This document shows, piece after piece, positions 63,740 to 64,000 of a stretch of 64,000 bases of DNA. The first letter of the stretch is position 1. Every line of letters starts with the position of its first letter. The notes beneath the pieces are model-generated. The model did not search any database and was not told the origin of the DNA. It saw only the letters and a list, made by a program, of their open reading frames with translations. The stretch comes from Erysipelotrichaceae bacterium. Lineage in GTDB: Bacteria > Bacillota_I > Bacilli_A > Erysipelotrichales > Erysipelotrichaceae. The stretch lies in contig JAFSUN010000006.1 in the NCBI GenBank assembly GCA_017445225.1, positions 1 through 64,000 on the forward strand, read 5' to 3'. Both the position numbers and the translations under genes were made by a program.

Positions 63740-64000
63740 ATGAAAAATGTCGAACAGTTAAGAAAGATCAAGGAGATCATTGAAGAGAATGACTACATAG
63801 TCATATACCGCCATATCAAGCCGGACTATGATGCCTTCGGCTCGCAGCTCTCACTGAACCGCGTTCTTAAGCTGAACTATCCGGAAAAGCACATCTATAC
63901 CTACGGTAAGGAAACCATTGACAATCCGCCGTTCATACCGCCGATGGACAATCCCGCTGATGAAATACTGGGTAAGTGTCTGGCCATCATGGTCGACACC
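63740..64000 (+). CDS. nrnA: DHH-family phosphoesterase, NrnA-like (partial, 3' end outside window)
   Basis: The first 87 codons lie in the window, starting at 63740 with GGAG at 63728-63731. They carry YRHIKPDYDAFGSQLSL, the first metal-binding motif of DHH phosphoesterases, and end in CLAIMVDT just before the expected second aspartate motif. NrnA enzymes degrade short oligonucleotides and convert pAp to AMP. The remaining domains cannot be checked. Confidence 0.8.
   Translation, partial: MKNVEQLRKIKEIIEENDYIVIYRHIKPDYDAFGSQLSLNRVLKLNYPEKHIYTYGKETIDNPPFIPPMDNPADEILGKCLAIMVDT

Overview
The window reads as chromosomal DNA of a Bacillota (Firmicutes), possibly an Erysipelotrichia-like gut bacterium. 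This is inferred from roughly 50% GC housekeeping genes, two T-box riboswitches (ileS, pheST), RNase Y/YmdB, an RNase J-family protein, SepF/YlmH, long-form HPF, a CsoR copper switch, a DUF2779 exonuclease, and gene orders such as pyrH-frr-uppS-cdsA-dxr-rseP. No rRNA, tRNA, CRISPR array or prophage was seen. Gene starts were chosen by eye from ribosome binding sites; no homology search was run.

Layout. 1-219: 3' end of an IS200/IS605-type tnpB with its right-end hairpin. 255-8870: a beta-glucoside-type locus with a LicT antiterminator, PTS EIIBC, 6-phospho-beta-glucosidase, two overlapping tandem paralogues of unknown function, an SDR dehydrogenase and a HAD/metallo-beta-lactamase fusion. 8967-10995: DUF2779 exonuclease and hpf. 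11143-17471 (minus strand): an M20 peptidase, then two MalY/PatB C-S lyases around a polar amino acid (cystine-like) ABC transporter, and a small membrane protein. 17625-21833: sepF, ylmH and a T-box-controlled ileS interrupted by one in-frame UAG. 21863-24470: an AT-rich three-gene cassette of probable foreign origin. 24524-27905: a HAD phosphatase, an RNA methyltransferase and a secreted fibronectin-III/amidase protein. 27906-32400: T-box, pheS, pheT and a YebC-family gene. 32491-32838: RNase P RNA. 32973-37746: pgsA, pncC, recA, rny, ymdB and a ferredoxin. 37790-48136: miaB, an RNase J-like protein with lost catalytic residues, ftsK, pyrH, frr, uppS, cdsA, dxr and rseP. 48158-51014: a copper efflux operon with CopA carrying a fused CopZ-like tail, then CsoR, behind a perfect palindromic operator. 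51154-56050: an ABC importer with a fused permease and an ATPase holding a large insertion. 56130-57977 (minus): an acyl-CoA synthetase with a charged tail. 58213-64000: a short-armed smc, ftsY, ylxM, ackA and the start of a DHH phosphoesterase.

The points most worth a second look are the amber codon inside ileS together with its altered HIGH and KMSKS motifs, the overlapping paralogue pair in the glucoside locus, the HAD-MBL fusion, the roughly 120-residue insertion in the ABC ATPase, the possible internal start for a CopZ domain within copA, the RNase J pseudoenzyme, and the AT-rich cassette whose secreted protein has a stop codon inside its signal sequence.
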